Origin: Chitinimonas_A lacunae
GTDB taxonomy: Bacteria; Pseudomonadota; Gammaproteobacteria; Burkholderiales; Chitinimonadaceae
Assembly: GCF_042650885.1 (NCBI RefSeq)
Contig: NZ_JBHSBU010000001.1
Span: forward strand, 3,658,001 to 3,722,000
Length of the DNA: 64,000 nt
Direction: 5' to 3'
The position numbers were made by a program, and so were the translations under genes. This document shows, in pieces, positions 24,712 through 34,163 of this stretch. The notes below the pieces were generated by a model, which had not been told where the DNA came from, did no database searches, and saw nothing but the letters and a program-made list of their open reading frames with translations. Position 1 is the first letter of the stretch. Each line of letters opens with the position of its first letter.

Positions 24712-25147
24712 TTTATTTTGTTGTTCAAATCCGCTCTGGATCTTGCAAAGATTTTGCCGAATATTTTCTATTGGTCTTGTTGTCCACGCCGATACGTCAA
24801 TATCCCACCCCAAATCCCATCAAGCCGGATTCGCTGTCACGGCGCGTCCGGCATGAAGAGGGGCAGGATGCCCGGTTGAGGCGGAGACGCCCTGTGGATA
24901 AGCCGGTTCGGTATCGATGACACTGCTTGGCCTTCATGGCACATCGCCCGGTTTCAGCAGGCTGCAAGCCACCGTCCGTCTCCACCACGAGGTCGGCAAC
25001 GATGGGGCGTGAAAGCGGCTGGCGCATTTCCGTTTGGATCGGCATGAGAGGGTCTGAATGCTTTGTATCCGGACCCTCTGCCGCCGAATTTGTCGAAAAT
25101 GCGCCAAGTGCTATCTGTTGCGACGCCTCGTCTCTGCAATATCGGCC
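24712..25147. other. 436-base gene-free region between convergent genes
   Basis: Contains the best AT-rich GCAAA-GAT-TTTGC element (24742-24768), an inverted repeat AGAGGGTC / GACCCTCT (25047-25079), and a segment 25022-25076 whose reverse strand shares GGTCCGGA and GGAAATGCGC with the CCGGACACGC repeat but with a longer middle. No credible gene. Confidence 0.55.
24742..24768 (+). repeat. AT-rich intergenic element, best match to family
   Basis: CTTGCAAAGATTTTGCCGAA then TATTTTC. It contains the dyad GCAAA-GAT-TTTGC followed by the GAA-TTTT tail. It lies 30 bases after the binding-protein gene. Confidence 0.5.
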
Positions 25148-28100
25148 TTAGAGCAGTACGCGCTCGATGCCGCCGTGGCGGGCGCGGTCCACGTACTGTT
25201 CCAGCCATTGCTGGCCGAGCACATGGCGGGCGATTTCCACCACGATATAGTCGGCGGTGGTGCCGGCATCCTCATCGTAGCGGCTCAGACCCTGTAGACA
25301 GGCCGGGCAGGAAGTCAGGATCTTGACCTGGGTATCGGCCCCCGAGTTGGCGCGCAATTGCTCGGCGCCGCGCCGCATCTCTTCTTCCTTGCGGAAACGT
25401 ACCTGGGTCGAGATATCGGGCCGGGTGGCGGCCAGCGTGCCCGATTCGCCGCAGCAGCGCTCGTTCTGCGTCACGCCGCCGCCCATCAGCTCATTGGTGA
25501 GCTTCAAGGGATTCATGGTCTTGATCGGGGTATGGCAGGGGTCGTGGTACATATAGCGGACCCCCTCCACGCCTTCGAGCCGCACGCCCTTTTCCAACAG
25601 ATACTCGTGGATGTCAAGCAGCCGGCAGCCCGGGAAGATCTGCTCGAATTGGTACTTGAGCAGTTGATCCATACAGGTGCCGCACGACACGATCACCGTC
25701 TTGATATCGAGGTAGTTGAGCGTATTGGCGACGCGGTGGAACAGCACGCGGTTCTCGGTGGTGATCTGGTCGCCCTTGTCCTGGAAGCCCGACGAGGTCT
25801 GTGGATAACCGCAGCACAGATAACCCGGTGGCAGCACGGTGGTGGCGCCGACATGCCACAGCATGGCCTGGGTGGCGAGGCCGACCTGGGAGAACAGCCG
25901 CTCCGAGCCGCAACCGGGGAAGTAGAACACGGCTTCCGATTCCTCGGCTGCCACCTTGGGGTTGCGGATCACCGGCACCATGGTCGGGTCTTCGACATCG
26001 AGCAGCGCACGGGCAGTCTTCTTGGGCAGGCCGCCTGGCATCTTCTTGTTGATGAAGTGGATCACCTGGGCCTTGAGCTCGGGCTTGCCGACCGTCGAAG
26101 GCGGCGCCTGGGTCTGCTGGCGGGCGACCTTCTTGAGCAGATCGTTGCCCAGCCGCTGCAAGGTGTAGCCGACCCCGACCATGCCGACGCGCAATGCCTT
26201 GATGGTGGCCGGGTCTTTGGCGCTGAGGAAGGCCATGGCCGTGGCGGTGCCGGGGTTGAACGGCTTATGACCGGTCTTGCGCAGGAAATTGCGCATTGCC
26301 ACCGTGACATCGCCGAAGTCGATCTTGACCGGGCATGGGTTGACGCACTTATGGCATACGGTGCAGTGGTCGGCCACATCGCCCAATTCGGCAAAATGCT
26401 TGAGGCTGACACCACGGCGGGTCTGTTCTTCGTACAGGAAGGCTTCGGTCAGCAAGCCCACACCGAGGATCTTGTTGCGCGGGCTATAGAGCAGATTGGC
26501 CCGCGGCACATGGGTGGCGCACACCGGCTTGCACTTACCGCAGCGCAGGCAGTCCTTGACCATATCGGAGATCTGGCCGAGGTCCGATTGCTCAAGAATC
26601 AGCGATTCGGCCCCGAGCAGGTTGAACGAGGGCGTATACGCCTTGTTCAGATCGGCGCCGGGCAGCAGCTTGCCCTGGTTGAAATGGCCGTGTGGGTCGA
26701 CTTGACGCTTGTAGTCGACAAACGGGCGGATTTCCTCGTCGGTCAGGAATTCGAGCTTGGTGATACCGATGCCGTGCTCACCCGAGATCACCCCGTCGAG
26801 ACTGCGCGCCAGCGCCATGATCCGCGCCACGGCACGGTGGGCGGTTTGCAGCATCTGGTAGTCGTCGGAGTTGACCGGCAGGTTGGTGTGGACGTTGCCG
26901 TCGCCGGCGTGCATGTGCAGGGCCACGAATACCCGGCCCTTGAGCGTGTGCTGGTGCAGCGCGCGGATCGCCTCCCGTACCGGCACATCGGCCACGCCCG
27001 AGAACAGCGCATCGAGGTCGGCCAATACTTCGCGTTTCCAGGACACCCGCAGCCAGAAGTCGCGCAGCGCATGGAACACGCTCTGTGGCGCATCGCCGTC
27101 GAGCGGGCGCTCCAGCGGCGCCGTGGGGTAGAGGACCGGATACTGCTCGAAGGCATCGTCAAGATGCTCGAGCAGCCAGCGCCAGCGGCCGCGCACCGAG
27201 TTGACCAGCTCAAGCGCACTGGCGCGGCGGTCGCCGATCAGCTCTTCGTGGCTGATCGGGGCGTCGCCCGCGTCGACTGGCAGATTGCCGCTGTGGAAGA
27301 ACTCGGCCAGCCGGTCGAGCAGGGTCAGCTTGTTGCTGATGCTCAGCTCGATATTGATCCGCTCGATCCCGTCGGAGTAGTCGCCCAGGCGAGGCAGCGG
27401 AATCACCACGTCTTCGTTGATCTTGAAGGCATTGGTATGGCGGGCGATGGCGGCAGTACGCGAGCGGTCGAGCCAGAATTTCTTGCGCGCCTCGGCCGTC
27501 ACGGCGATAAAGCCTTCGCCATGGCGGGCGTTGGCGATCCGGACCACCTGGCTTGCCGCTTCGCCGACGGCATGCTCGTCGTCGCTGACGATATCGGCGA
27601 TCAGCACCATCTTGGGCCGACCGCGCGACTTGGCCTTGGTGGCGTAACCGACGGCACGGACATAACGCCAGTCGAGGTGTTCAAGACCGGCCAGGATGGC
27701 GCCGCGGTGGCGGTCGAGATAATCCTTGATCTCGACGATGGCTGGGGTCGCCTCTGCCACCGTGCCGAAGAATTCGAGGCAGACGGTGCGGATATGGCTG
27801 GGCATCCGATGCAGGATAAAGCGCGCCGAAGTGATGATGCCGTCGGTGCCTTCCTTCTGCACGCCAGGCAGCCCGGCCAGGAATTTATCGGTGACGTCCT
27901 TGCCCAGGCCCACCTTGCGGAAACGGCGACCGGGGATTTCCAGTATCCGTTCTTCGAGCTGGGTCTTGCCGTCGGGGCTCAGGCGGCGCAGGCGAAAGCG
28001 CGCCAGTTCGGCGTCGTGGATCTTGCCGAGGTTATGTTCGAGCCGTTCGCACAGCAGCCAGTTGCCATCGGGGTCGACCATCTTCCACGAGGCCAGATTG

Positions 28101-28996
28101 TCGAGCGCCGTGCCCCACAGCACGGCCTTCTTGCCGCCGGCGTTCATCGCCACATTGCCGCCGATACAGGATGCTTCGGCCGAGGTCGGATCGACGGCAA
28201 ACACGAGGCCGGCGGCTTCCGCGGCTTCCATCACCCGCTTGGTGACGACGCCGGCGCCGCATTCGATGGTGGCGACCTTGCCGGCCACGCCGGGTAGGTC
28301 GAGATATTCGATGCCCTGGTGACGGTCGAGCTTTTCGGTATTGATCACCGCAGACAGCGGCGTGAGCGGGACGGCGCCGCCGGTGTAACCGGTGCCGCCG
28401 CCACGCGGGATGATGGTGAGGCCGAGTTCGATACAGGCTTTGACCAGTCCGGCGATTTCCTGCTCGCTGTCGGGGCACAGCACCACAAAGGGATATTCGA
28501 CCCGCCAGTCGGTGGCGTCGGTCACATGGCTGACCCGGGCCAGTCCGTCAAAGCAGATATTGTCACGCCGGGTCAGGCCGCCCATGCGTTTCATGATGCG
28601 GCGACGCAGATCGGCCGTGGCGGCAAACGAGGCTTCGAAACGGTTGACGGCGGCGCGGGCGAGGTCGAGCAGTTCGCCCACCTGCGGATGGTCGGCACGG
28701 CGCCGTTCGATTTCGGTCAGGCGGTGCTGCATCGCTTCGACCAGCAGTTGCAGCCGTTGCGGGTTGTCGAGCAGGTCGTCCTGTAGATAGGGATTGCGTT
28801 CGACCACCCAGATATCGCCCAGCACCTCGAACAGCATCCGGGCAGATCGACCGGTCTTGCGTTCGCCACGCAGGGCGTCGAGCGTAGACCAGGCGTGTTC
28901 GCCCAGCAGGCGGATCACGATCTCGCGGTCGGAAAATGAGGTGTAGTTATAGGGAATCTCGCGCAGGCGAGGGGCGGTTTGCTGCGGGTCGGCCAT
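25148..28996 (-). CDS. large FAD-linked oxidoreductase with Fe-S and CCG domains (DUF3683 type)
   Basis: 1282 residues from ATG at 28996 (MADPQQTAPRLREIPYNYTSFSD); the frame runs to 29152, but that extension is proline/arginine-rich and unlikely. Order: N-terminal DUF3683-like helical region (~1-150); FAD-binding PCMH domain ('IPRGGGTGYTGGAVPL', ~190-370); FAD-oxidase C-terminal domain ('MHAGDGNVHTNLPVN', 'GEHGIGITK'); two 4Fe-4S clusters ('CLRCGKCKPVC', 'CTVCHKCVNPC'); then two CCG domains ('FPGCGSERL', 'CCGYPQTSSG', 'SCGTCMDQ', 'CCGESGTLA'). This fuses parts found separately in D-lactate or glycolate dehydrogenases (GlcD/GlcF-like). The likely reaction is oxidation of a 2-hydroxy acid feeding the quinone pool; the substrate is unknown. 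Confidence 0.88.
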   Translation of the reverse strand: MADPQQTAPRLREIPYNYTSFSDREIVIRLLGEHAWSTLDALRGERKTGRSARMLFEVLGDIWVVERNPYLQDDLLDNPQRLQLLVEAMQHRLTEIERRRADHPQVGELLDLARAAVNRFEASFAATADLRRRIMKRMGGLTRRDNICFDGLARVSHVTDATDWRVEYPFVVLCPDSEQEIAGLVKACIELGLTIIPRGGGTGYTGGAVPLTPLSAVINTEKLDRHQGIEYLDLPGVAGKVATIECGAGVVTKRVMEAAEAAGLVFAVDPTSAEASCIGGNVAMNAGGKKAVLWGTALDNLASWKMVDPDGNWLLCERLEHNLGKIHDAELARFRLRRLSPDGKTQLEERILEIPGRRFRKVGLGKDVTDKFLAGLPGVQKEGTDGIITSARFILHRMPSHIRTVCLEFFGTVAEATPAIVEIKDYLDRHRGAILAGLEHLDWRYVRAVGYATKAKSRGRPKMVLIADIVSDDEHAVGEAASQVVRIANARHGEGFIAVTAEARKKFWLDRSRTAAIARHTNAFKINEDVVIPLPRLGDYSDGIERINIELSISNKLTLLDRLAEFFHSGNLPVDAGDAPISHEELIGDRRASALELVNSVRGRWRWLLEHLDDAFEQYPVLYPTAPLERPLDGDAPQSVFHALRDFWLRVSWKREVLADLDALFSGVADVPVREAIRALHQHTLKGRVFVALHMHAGDGNVHTNLPVNSDDYQMLQTAHRAVARIMALARSLDGVISGEHGIGITKLEFLTDEEIRPFVDYKRQVDPHGHFNQGKLLPGADLNKAYTPSFNLLGAESLILEQSDLGQISDMVKDCLRCGKCKPVCATHVPRANLLYSPRNKILGVGLLTEAFLYEEQTRRGVSLKHFAELGDVADHCTVCHKCVNPCPVKIDFGDVTVAMRNFLRKTGHKPFNPGTATAMAFLSAKDPATIKALRVGMVGVGYTLQRLGNDLLKKVARQQTQAPPSTVGKPELKAQVIHFINKKMPGGLPKKTARALLDVEDPTMVPVIRNPKVAAEESEAVFYFPGCGSERLFSQVGLATQAMLWHVGATTVLPPGYLCCGYPQTSSGFQDKGDQITTENRVLFHRVANTLNYLDIKTVIVSCGTCMDQLLKYQFEQIFPGCRLLDIHEYLLEKGVRLEGVEGVRYMYHDPCHTPIKTMNPLKLTNELMGGGVTQNERCCGESGTLAATRPDISTQVRFRKEEEMRRGAEQLRANSGADTQVKILTSCPACLQGLSRYDEDAGTTADYIVVEIARHVLGQQWLEQYVDRARHGGIERVLL

Positions 28997-29240
28997 GGCG
29001 GGCGAATCTCCGGGCGGTTGCATCGTGGGAGCGGCTGCCCGGGGCGCGGCCGACGTCGCCGGGACAGGGCGCCGGCGCGGCAGACACGCTTGGCCAGACA
29101 GCTCGGCTGCGATCGGGGGGAATCGATTGTAGCCGAAAATGCTGCGCCGCACAGCGACAAATCAGGACGGTGGCGCAAGCAGGGTGGGTCAGGCAAGACA
29201 CTGATCTGAAAAGAGAATTATCGGTGTGGTGACTGAGCCG

Positions 29241-29756
29241 TCAATCGCAGAGCCGACGCGGCAGCGTCTGACACAGCGGGCTGGCATTGCCCGACGGGCA
29301 CAGTCGGGCGGTGGAGCTGCGATAAAGCAGCCGATGCAATTGGCGCAAGCCCTTACCTTGCAGATAGAAGCCGAAACCATCGTTGGAAGACCAGCGTAGC
29401 CCTGCCCCCGGTGAATTGCCCGAGCGTGACAGGCAGAGCGTGCCGCGCTCGCGTTCGGCGATCTCGGTGCTCTCGATCACCCGGGCCAGCCGCTCGGCCG
29501 CTTCACGCTCGGGGTCGGGCCTGAGGCTGGGCGGCCGTGCTGCCGGACCGGCCGGACCTTGCAGGATGGGCGACAGCGCGGCCACAGCGGAAAGATGGCT
29601 AGGCGGAGAGCGAGGGAGGTCGAGGTTGAGGACCGGACGGCGGATTTCCTGGGCGGGCGGCAAGACGACACGACGCTGATGCTCGTCGACCATGGCAAGC
29701 GTGGCCGACAGCGTAGTTGCCCAGTATAGCGATGGGATCAGGCAGAGACTGCTCAC
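29241..29756 (-). CDS. hypothetical, possibly secreted protein
   Basis: 171 residues. The N-terminus (MSSLCLIPSLYWATTLSATLA) could be a signal peptide. The middle is proline/arginine-rich, with a helix 'REAAERLARVIESTEIAERERG'. The C-terminal half has three cysteines and 'WSSNDGFGFYLQGKGLRQLHRLLY', here seen as 'GFGFYLQGKGLRQLH'. No family recognised, and no ribosome site decides the start. It lies between the large oxidoreductase and ilvA on the same strand, and the opposite strand has no better candidate at 29153-29690. Confidence 0.45.
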   Translation of the reverse strand: MSSLCLIPSLYWATTLSATLAMVDEHQRRVVLPPAQEIRRPVLNLDLPRSPPSHLSAVAALSPILQGPAGPAARPPSLRPDPEREAAERLARVIESTEIAERERGTLCLSRSGNSPGAGLRWSSNDGFGFYLQGKGLRQLHRLLYRSSTARLCPSGNASPLCQTLPRRLCD

Positions 29757-29856
29757 TTCGCACCCGGAAAACAGGCATAGACCGACGTACTATAGACCCG
29801 GCCTGGAGCGATTCCAAGTCGGGTTCCGACAGCCGGTCGCCCGGGGTGCGGCGGCC

Positions 29857-31380
29857 CTAGCGCGGGCGGCCGAGGAACAGGGGCCAGGCCGGGTTATCGC
29901 ACTCGTCGGTATAGCTGTAGCCCAATTCCTCGAGGAAACGCTGGAACGCTTCATCCTGCCCCGGCGGGACTTCCATTCCCACCAGCACGCGACCGTAGTC
30001 GGCGCCGTGGTTGCGGTAGTGGAACAGGGTGATATTCCAGTCAAGCCCCATTCTGGTCAGGAAGTTGAGCAGCGCGCCCGGCCGTTCGGGAAACTCGAAG
30101 CGGTACACCCGCTCATGCCGCACTTCGGGTGCACGGCCGCCGACCAGATGGCGGATATGCAGCTTGGCCATCTCGTTATCGGTCAGATCGAGCGCGGTCA
30201 GTCCGGCCTGGCCCAGCCTTGCCAGCACGGCACCGATCTCGCGCCGGTCGTGGATCTGCATCCCGACGAAGATATGCGCCTCGCCCGGGTCGGCGAAGCG
30301 GTAGTTGAATTCGGTGATCGCATGGTTGCCCAGCAGCTCGCAGAACAGCCGGAAACTGCCCGGCCGCTCGGGGATGGTGACGGCCAGCACCGCTTCGCGT
30401 CGCTCACCCAGTTCCGCCCGCTCCGACACATGGCGCAGCCGGTCGAAGTTCATATTGGCGCCGCTGGCGACGGCAGCGAGGGTAAGACCGGTGACGCTCT
30501 GACGCTCGGCCCAGGCCTTGAGCCCGGCCAGTGCCAGGGCTCCGGCCGGTTCGAGAATCGAGCGGGTGTCTTCGAACACGTCCTTGATCGCCGCACACAT
30601 GGCGTCGGTATCGACCAGCACCACTTCATCGAGCAGCTCGCGGCACAGCCGGAAGGTCTCGGCCCCGACCTGACGCACTGCCACCCCATCGGCGAACAGC
30701 CCCACCTGAGGCAGCACCACCCGTTCGCCGGCGGCAATCGAATCGTGCATCGAAGCCGCTTCGACCGGCTCGACCCCGATGACCCGGATACCCGGTTTGA
30801 GCCGCTTGATATAGCTGGCCATCCCGGCCGCCAGCCCGCCGCCGCCGACCGGAATAAAGACCGCATCGAGGTCGGCGCATTGCCGCAGCATTTCCATCGC
30901 CACCGTGCCCTGACCGGCGATCACATCGGGGTCGTCGTAGGGGTGGACAAAGGTGGCGCCGTTGACTTCGGTGAGCCGGATCGCTTCTTCATAGGCGTCG
31001 GAATAGGAATCGCCATGGAGCACCACTTCAGCGCCGCGCCGGGCGACCGCGTCGATCTTGATTCGTGGTGTGGTGACGGGCATCACGATGGTGGCGCGGC
31101 AGCCGAGCTGCTGGGCCGACAGCGCCACGCCCTGGGCATGGTTGCCTGCCGATGCGGCCACCACGCCCCGGTCGAGTTCTTCGCGGCTAAGCTGCACCAT
31201 CTTGTTGAACGCGCCGCGCAGCTTGAAAGAGAACACCGGTTGGGTGTCCTCGCGCTTGAGCAGCACCCGGTTGCCGCAACGCCGCGACAGATTGGGCATC
31301 GGATCAAGCGCCGTTTCGATGGCGACGTCGTAGACGCGGGCGGTCAGGATGCGTTCGAGATAGGACGACGAGACAGACAT
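29857..31380 (-). CDS. ilvA: threonine ammonia-lyase, biosynthetic
   Basis: 507 residues, matching biosynthetic IlvA with two C-terminal regulatory ACT-like domains. Catalytic part: 'FSFKLRGAFNKM' with the PLP lysine, 'ASAGNHAQGVAL' and the glycine loop 'PVGGGGLAAGMA'. Regulatory part: two 'FPERPGA'-type repeats ('IPERPGSFRLFCELLG', 'FEFPERPGALLNFL') that bind isoleucine and valine. It deaminates threonine to 2-oxobutyrate, the first committed step to isoleucine. It stands alone, with no other ilv gene here. Confidence 0.96.
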   Translation of the reverse strand: MSVSSSYLERILTARVYDVAIETALDPMPNLSRRCGNRVLLKREDTQPVFSFKLRGAFNKMVQLSREELDRGVVAASAGNHAQGVALSAQQLGCRATIVMPVTTPRIKIDAVARRGAEVVLHGDSYSDAYEEAIRLTEVNGATFVHPYDDPDVIAGQGTVAMEMLRQCADLDAVFIPVGGGGLAAGMASYIKRLKPGIRVIGVEPVEAASMHDSIAAGERVVLPQVGLFADGVAVRQVGAETFRLCRELLDEVVLVDTDAMCAAIKDVFEDTRSILEPAGALALAGLKAWAERQSVTGLTLAAVASGANMNFDRLRHVSERAELGERREAVLAVTIPERPGSFRLFCELLGNHAITEFNYRFADPGEAHIFVGMQIHDRREIGAVLARLGQAGLTALDLTDNEMAKLHIRHLVGGRAPEVRHERVYRFEFPERPGALLNFLTRMGLDWNITLFHYRNHGADYGRVLVGMEVPPGQDEAFQRFLEELGYSYTDECDNPAWPLFLGRPR

Positions 31381-31549
31381 AGCGGTTTCCGCGTTGCAAC
31401 AATCGAACGCCGTAGGCTAGCAGGAAACCCGACGGGCGCCGAGTTGCCGCAGACGTCAAGTGGCTGGCTTGGCGACTGCGGACGTGGTAATGGATGCTAT
31501 AAGGTATTTGTCCTTATTTTTTGGGAAATTTAATTTATTAGCTAATATT

Positions 31550-31577
31550 CTTGCGAAAGAATTGCTGAAAATTTTAT
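31550..31577 (+). repeat. AT-rich intergenic element, CTTGCAAAG family
   Basis: CTTGCGAAAGA then ATTGCTGAAAATTTTA. The left arm carries an extra G, the right arm is TTGC, and the GAAAATTTT tail is present. It lies in a ~210-base AT-rich gap between ilvA and the EamA gene. Confidence 0.4.
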
Positions 31578-31594
31578 TTTCATGGAATTCCCGC

Positions 31595-32467
31595 CTATGT
31601 CTTGCCCTTGCGCTGCCCCAGACTGATCAAGGCGACGGCGGCCAGTACCACCACCATCCCGGCCAATAAGGGCCAGGTCACGGCCTCATCGGCGAGCAGC
31701 CAACCCAGCAGCAGCGCCACCACCGGATTGACATAGCAAGAGCTGGTCGCCAGCGCCGGCCGGGCGTGGCGCAGCAGCCAGACATAGGCCGAGTAGGCCA
31801 GCATGGAACCGGCCACCGACAGATAGAGCAGGGCGCCGAGCGCTACCGGCTCGATTCGATCGGGCAGGCGCTCGCCGGTCAGCAAGGCAATCGGCAGCGA
31901 CAGGGCGCCGCAGGTCAGCATCTGGATGGTCGAGGACATGGCGCCATCGGGCAGGTCGAGCCGGGGAATCATCGCCGAGGCAATGGCCCAGGAGACGCAG
32001 GCGGCCAGAATCAGCAGCACGCCGTTGGGGTCGGCCGCCAGGCTCTGGTCGAGGTTCATCAGCACCACCCCGATCACCCCGGTGCCCAGGCCCAGCCATT
32101 CGAGCCGGCGGGCGCGCTGGCCCAGCAGCCGGTTGGCGAGTACGGTCAGAACCGGGGTGGACGCCACCAGCAAGGCGGCAGCGCCCGAGGCCACGGTCTG
32201 TTCGGCGACGCAGACCAGGCCATTGCCGATGGTCAGCATCAATACCCCGATCAATACGCTGTTGCGGGTCTGGCGCAGGCTGGGCCACGGTGTACCGAGC
32301 AGTTTGACGATCACGACCATGGCAAGACCTGCCAGCAGATAGCGCAGGCCCGATAGCAGAAACGGTGGAAAGCTGATCAGGGCGTAACGGATGGCAAGGT
32401 AGGTAGACCCCCAGATGATCCAGGTAGCGGCAAGGCAGAGCGGCAGCAGCAGAGTGCGGGACGGCAT
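31595..32467 (-). CDS. EamA/DMT family exporter
   Basis: 290 residues with ten hydrophobic segments in two EamA repeats. The N-terminal 'WIIWGSTYLAIRYAL' and 'PFLLSGLRYLLAG' are hallmarks of the YedA/RhaT-like branch. 'TIGNGLVCVAEQTVASGAAALL' (in part 'EQTVASGAAALL') ends helix 3-4. It is an inner-membrane protein, probably exporting a metabolite or amino acid; the substrate is not inferable. It is divergent from pilS. Confidence 0.88.
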   Translation of the reverse strand: MPSRTLLLPLCLAATWIIWGSTYLAIRYALISFPPFLLSGLRYLLAGLAMVVIVKLLGTPWPSLRQTRNSVLIGVLMLTIGNGLVCVAEQTVASGAAALLVASTPVLTVLANRLLGQRARRLEWLGLGTGVIGVVLMNLDQSLAADPNGVLLILAACVSWAIASAMIPRLDLPDGAMSSTIQMLTCGALSLPIALLTGERLPDRIEPVALGALLYLSVAGSMLAYSAYVWLLRHARPALATSSCYVNPVVALLLGWLLADEAVTWPLLAGMVVVLAAVALISLGQRKGKT

Positions 32468-32600
32468 GATGACAAAGACGAGGCGGGACGGGGCGCCAGC
32501 ATAGCGGAGGAAGACCGGGCTTGTCGCCGGACCAATGTTCAGACCGCAAGGGCGTGTCAGGCCCTACAATGAGAAACCTTCCTCAGCCCACCAGTGCCGC

Positions 32601-34163
32601 ATGACCGTCACGCCTTCCGTCCCCGATGCCTTCTGGCGCTCTGCCAGCATCTTCAATCTCTTTCGCGTATTCGTCGCACTGGGTCTGCTCGGGATCAATC
32701 TGGCCATCGAAGGCACGATCTTTGGCAGCAGCGAGGCGGGGAATCAGCTCAATATCCTGATCGGCAGCTATCTGCTGGCGATTGCCGGTTATGGCCTGCT
32801 GCTGCGACGGCGCTGGCCGGCCTTCCATATCCTGCTGACCGTGCAGGTCGGCGCCGATATCGCGGTCATCGTGCTGGTGATGCAGCTGGTCGGCGGCTTC
32901 AACGCCGGGGTAGGGATGATGCTGCTGCCCTATCTGGCCGCAGCCGGGCTGGTCAGCCGGGGGCATACCACCTTGTTCCATGCGGCGCTGGCGAGTATCG
33001 CCCTGCTGTTGCAGCAGGCCTATTTCTATTTCTCGCAGGACACCAGCAGCGGCCTGTTCCCGGCCGCCATGCTGTCCATTGCCTGTTTTGCCACCGCCTG
33101 GCTGGCGCATCGGCTGGCCGAATATGCCACGGCTTCCGAGCAACTGGCCGAGCAGCGCGGGGCCGATCTGGCCAATATGGCGCAGATCAACCGGCTGGTG
33201 ATCCAGGATGTGTCGGACGGGGTACTGGTGCTCGACGATACCGGGGTGATCCGCCAGTTCAACCAGCAGGCCGAGCGGCTGCTGGGGTCGGGCATGCAGG
33301 CCGGGCGCACCGGTCTGGCCGATTGCAATCCGATGCTGGCCCAGTCGCTGGAGCGCTGGCGGCAGGGCGACCACAGCACGGTCAAGCTCGAAGTCGAGGC
33401 CACGCGCCGGCTGGTGCGGCCGCGTTTCATGCCGATCCGTTCCGGTGGCGGGCTGAGCGGCATCGTGGTGTTTCTCGAAGATATCGAGCGGCTGCAGAGC
33501 GAGGCGCAGCAGATCAAGCTCGCGGCCCTGGGCCGGCTGACGGCCAATATTGCCCATGAAATCCGTAACCCGCTGGGCGCCATCGGCCATGCGGCGCAAT
33601 TGCTGGCCGAAGAGGTCGATAGCCCGACCGGCCGCCGGCTGACCCAGATCATCGCCGATAACACCAGCCGGCTCGACCGTATGGTGCGCGAAGTGCTCGA
33701 ACTCAACCGACGCGACCGCGCCCAGCCGGTGCAGATCCGTCTGCATGACTGGCTGATCAGTTTTCTCGACGAATTCCGCCAGGTCGAGCGGATCGACATG
33801 CTGATCGTGCTCGAATGCCCGCTGGGCGCCGTGGTGCGCTTCGATGAAGGCCAGTTGCATCAGGTGCTGTGGAACCTGTGCCGCAATGCCTGGCGCCATG
33901 GCCGCAAGGACGACGGCAGCCTGCGTCTGGTGGTGGCGGCCGAGGCCGAACGCTGGGTGCTGGAGGTGCGCGACGATGGTCCGGGCGTGCCGCCCGAGTT
34001 GGTGTCACAGCTGTTCGAGCCGTTCTTTACCACCGAAGCCAAGGGTACGGGACTGGGCCTCTATATCGCCCGGGAAATTTGCGCCGGTAATGACAGCGTG
34101 CTGGAATATATACAGGCGCCCTATGGCGCCTGCTTCCGAATCTCCTTCAAGGCGCAAGTATGA
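32601..34163 (+). CDS. pilS: two-component sensor histidine kinase PilS
   Basis: 520 residues from ATG at 32601 (MTVTPSVPDAFWRS). Six N-terminal transmembrane helices (~15-180), a PAS domain (~200-290), then a HisKA domain with the phospho-His in 'NIAHEIRNPLGAIGHAAQLL' and a HATPase domain (N box 'NLCRNAWRHG', G1 'DDGPGVP', G2 'GTGLGLYI'). Six helices plus PAS is the PilS layout. It controls type IV pilin transcription with PilR in Pseudomonas; pilA is not in this window. Its stop overlaps the pilR start (ATGA). Confidence 0.9.
   Translation: MTVTPSVPDAFWRSASIFNLFRVFVALGLLGINLAIEGTIFGSSEAGNQLNILIGSYLLAIAGYGLLLRRRWPAFHILLTVQVGADIAVIVLVMQLVGGFNAGVGMMLLPYLAAAGLVSRGHTTLFHAALASIALLLQQAYFYFSQDTSSGLFPAAMLSIACFATAWLAHRLAEYATASEQLAEQRGADLANMAQINRLVIQDVSDGVLVLDDTGVIRQFNQQAERLLGSGMQAGRTGLADCNPMLAQSLERWRQGDHSTVKLEVEATRRLVRPRFMPIRSGGGLSGIVVFLEDIERLQSEAQQIKLAALGRLTANIAHEIRNPLGAIGHAAQLLAEEVDSPTGRRLTQIIADNTSRLDRMVREVLELNRRDRAQPVQIRLHDWLISFLDEFRQVERIDMLIVLECPLGAVVRFDEGQLHQVLWNLCRNAWRHGRKDDGSLRLVVAAEAERWVLEVRDDGPGVPPELVSQLFEPFFTTEAKGTGLGLYIAREICAGNDSVLEYIQAPYGACFRISFKAQV

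Noticed and set aside
25358..28297. 979-codon plus-strand open frame
   Set aside because: Antisense to the FAD/Fe-S oxidoreductase, which has clear cofactor motifs; high GC leaves the opposite frame open.
29692..31533. 613-codon plus-strand frame opposite ilvA
   Set aside because: Shadow of ilvA, with Gln/His/Arg-rich composition and no motif.
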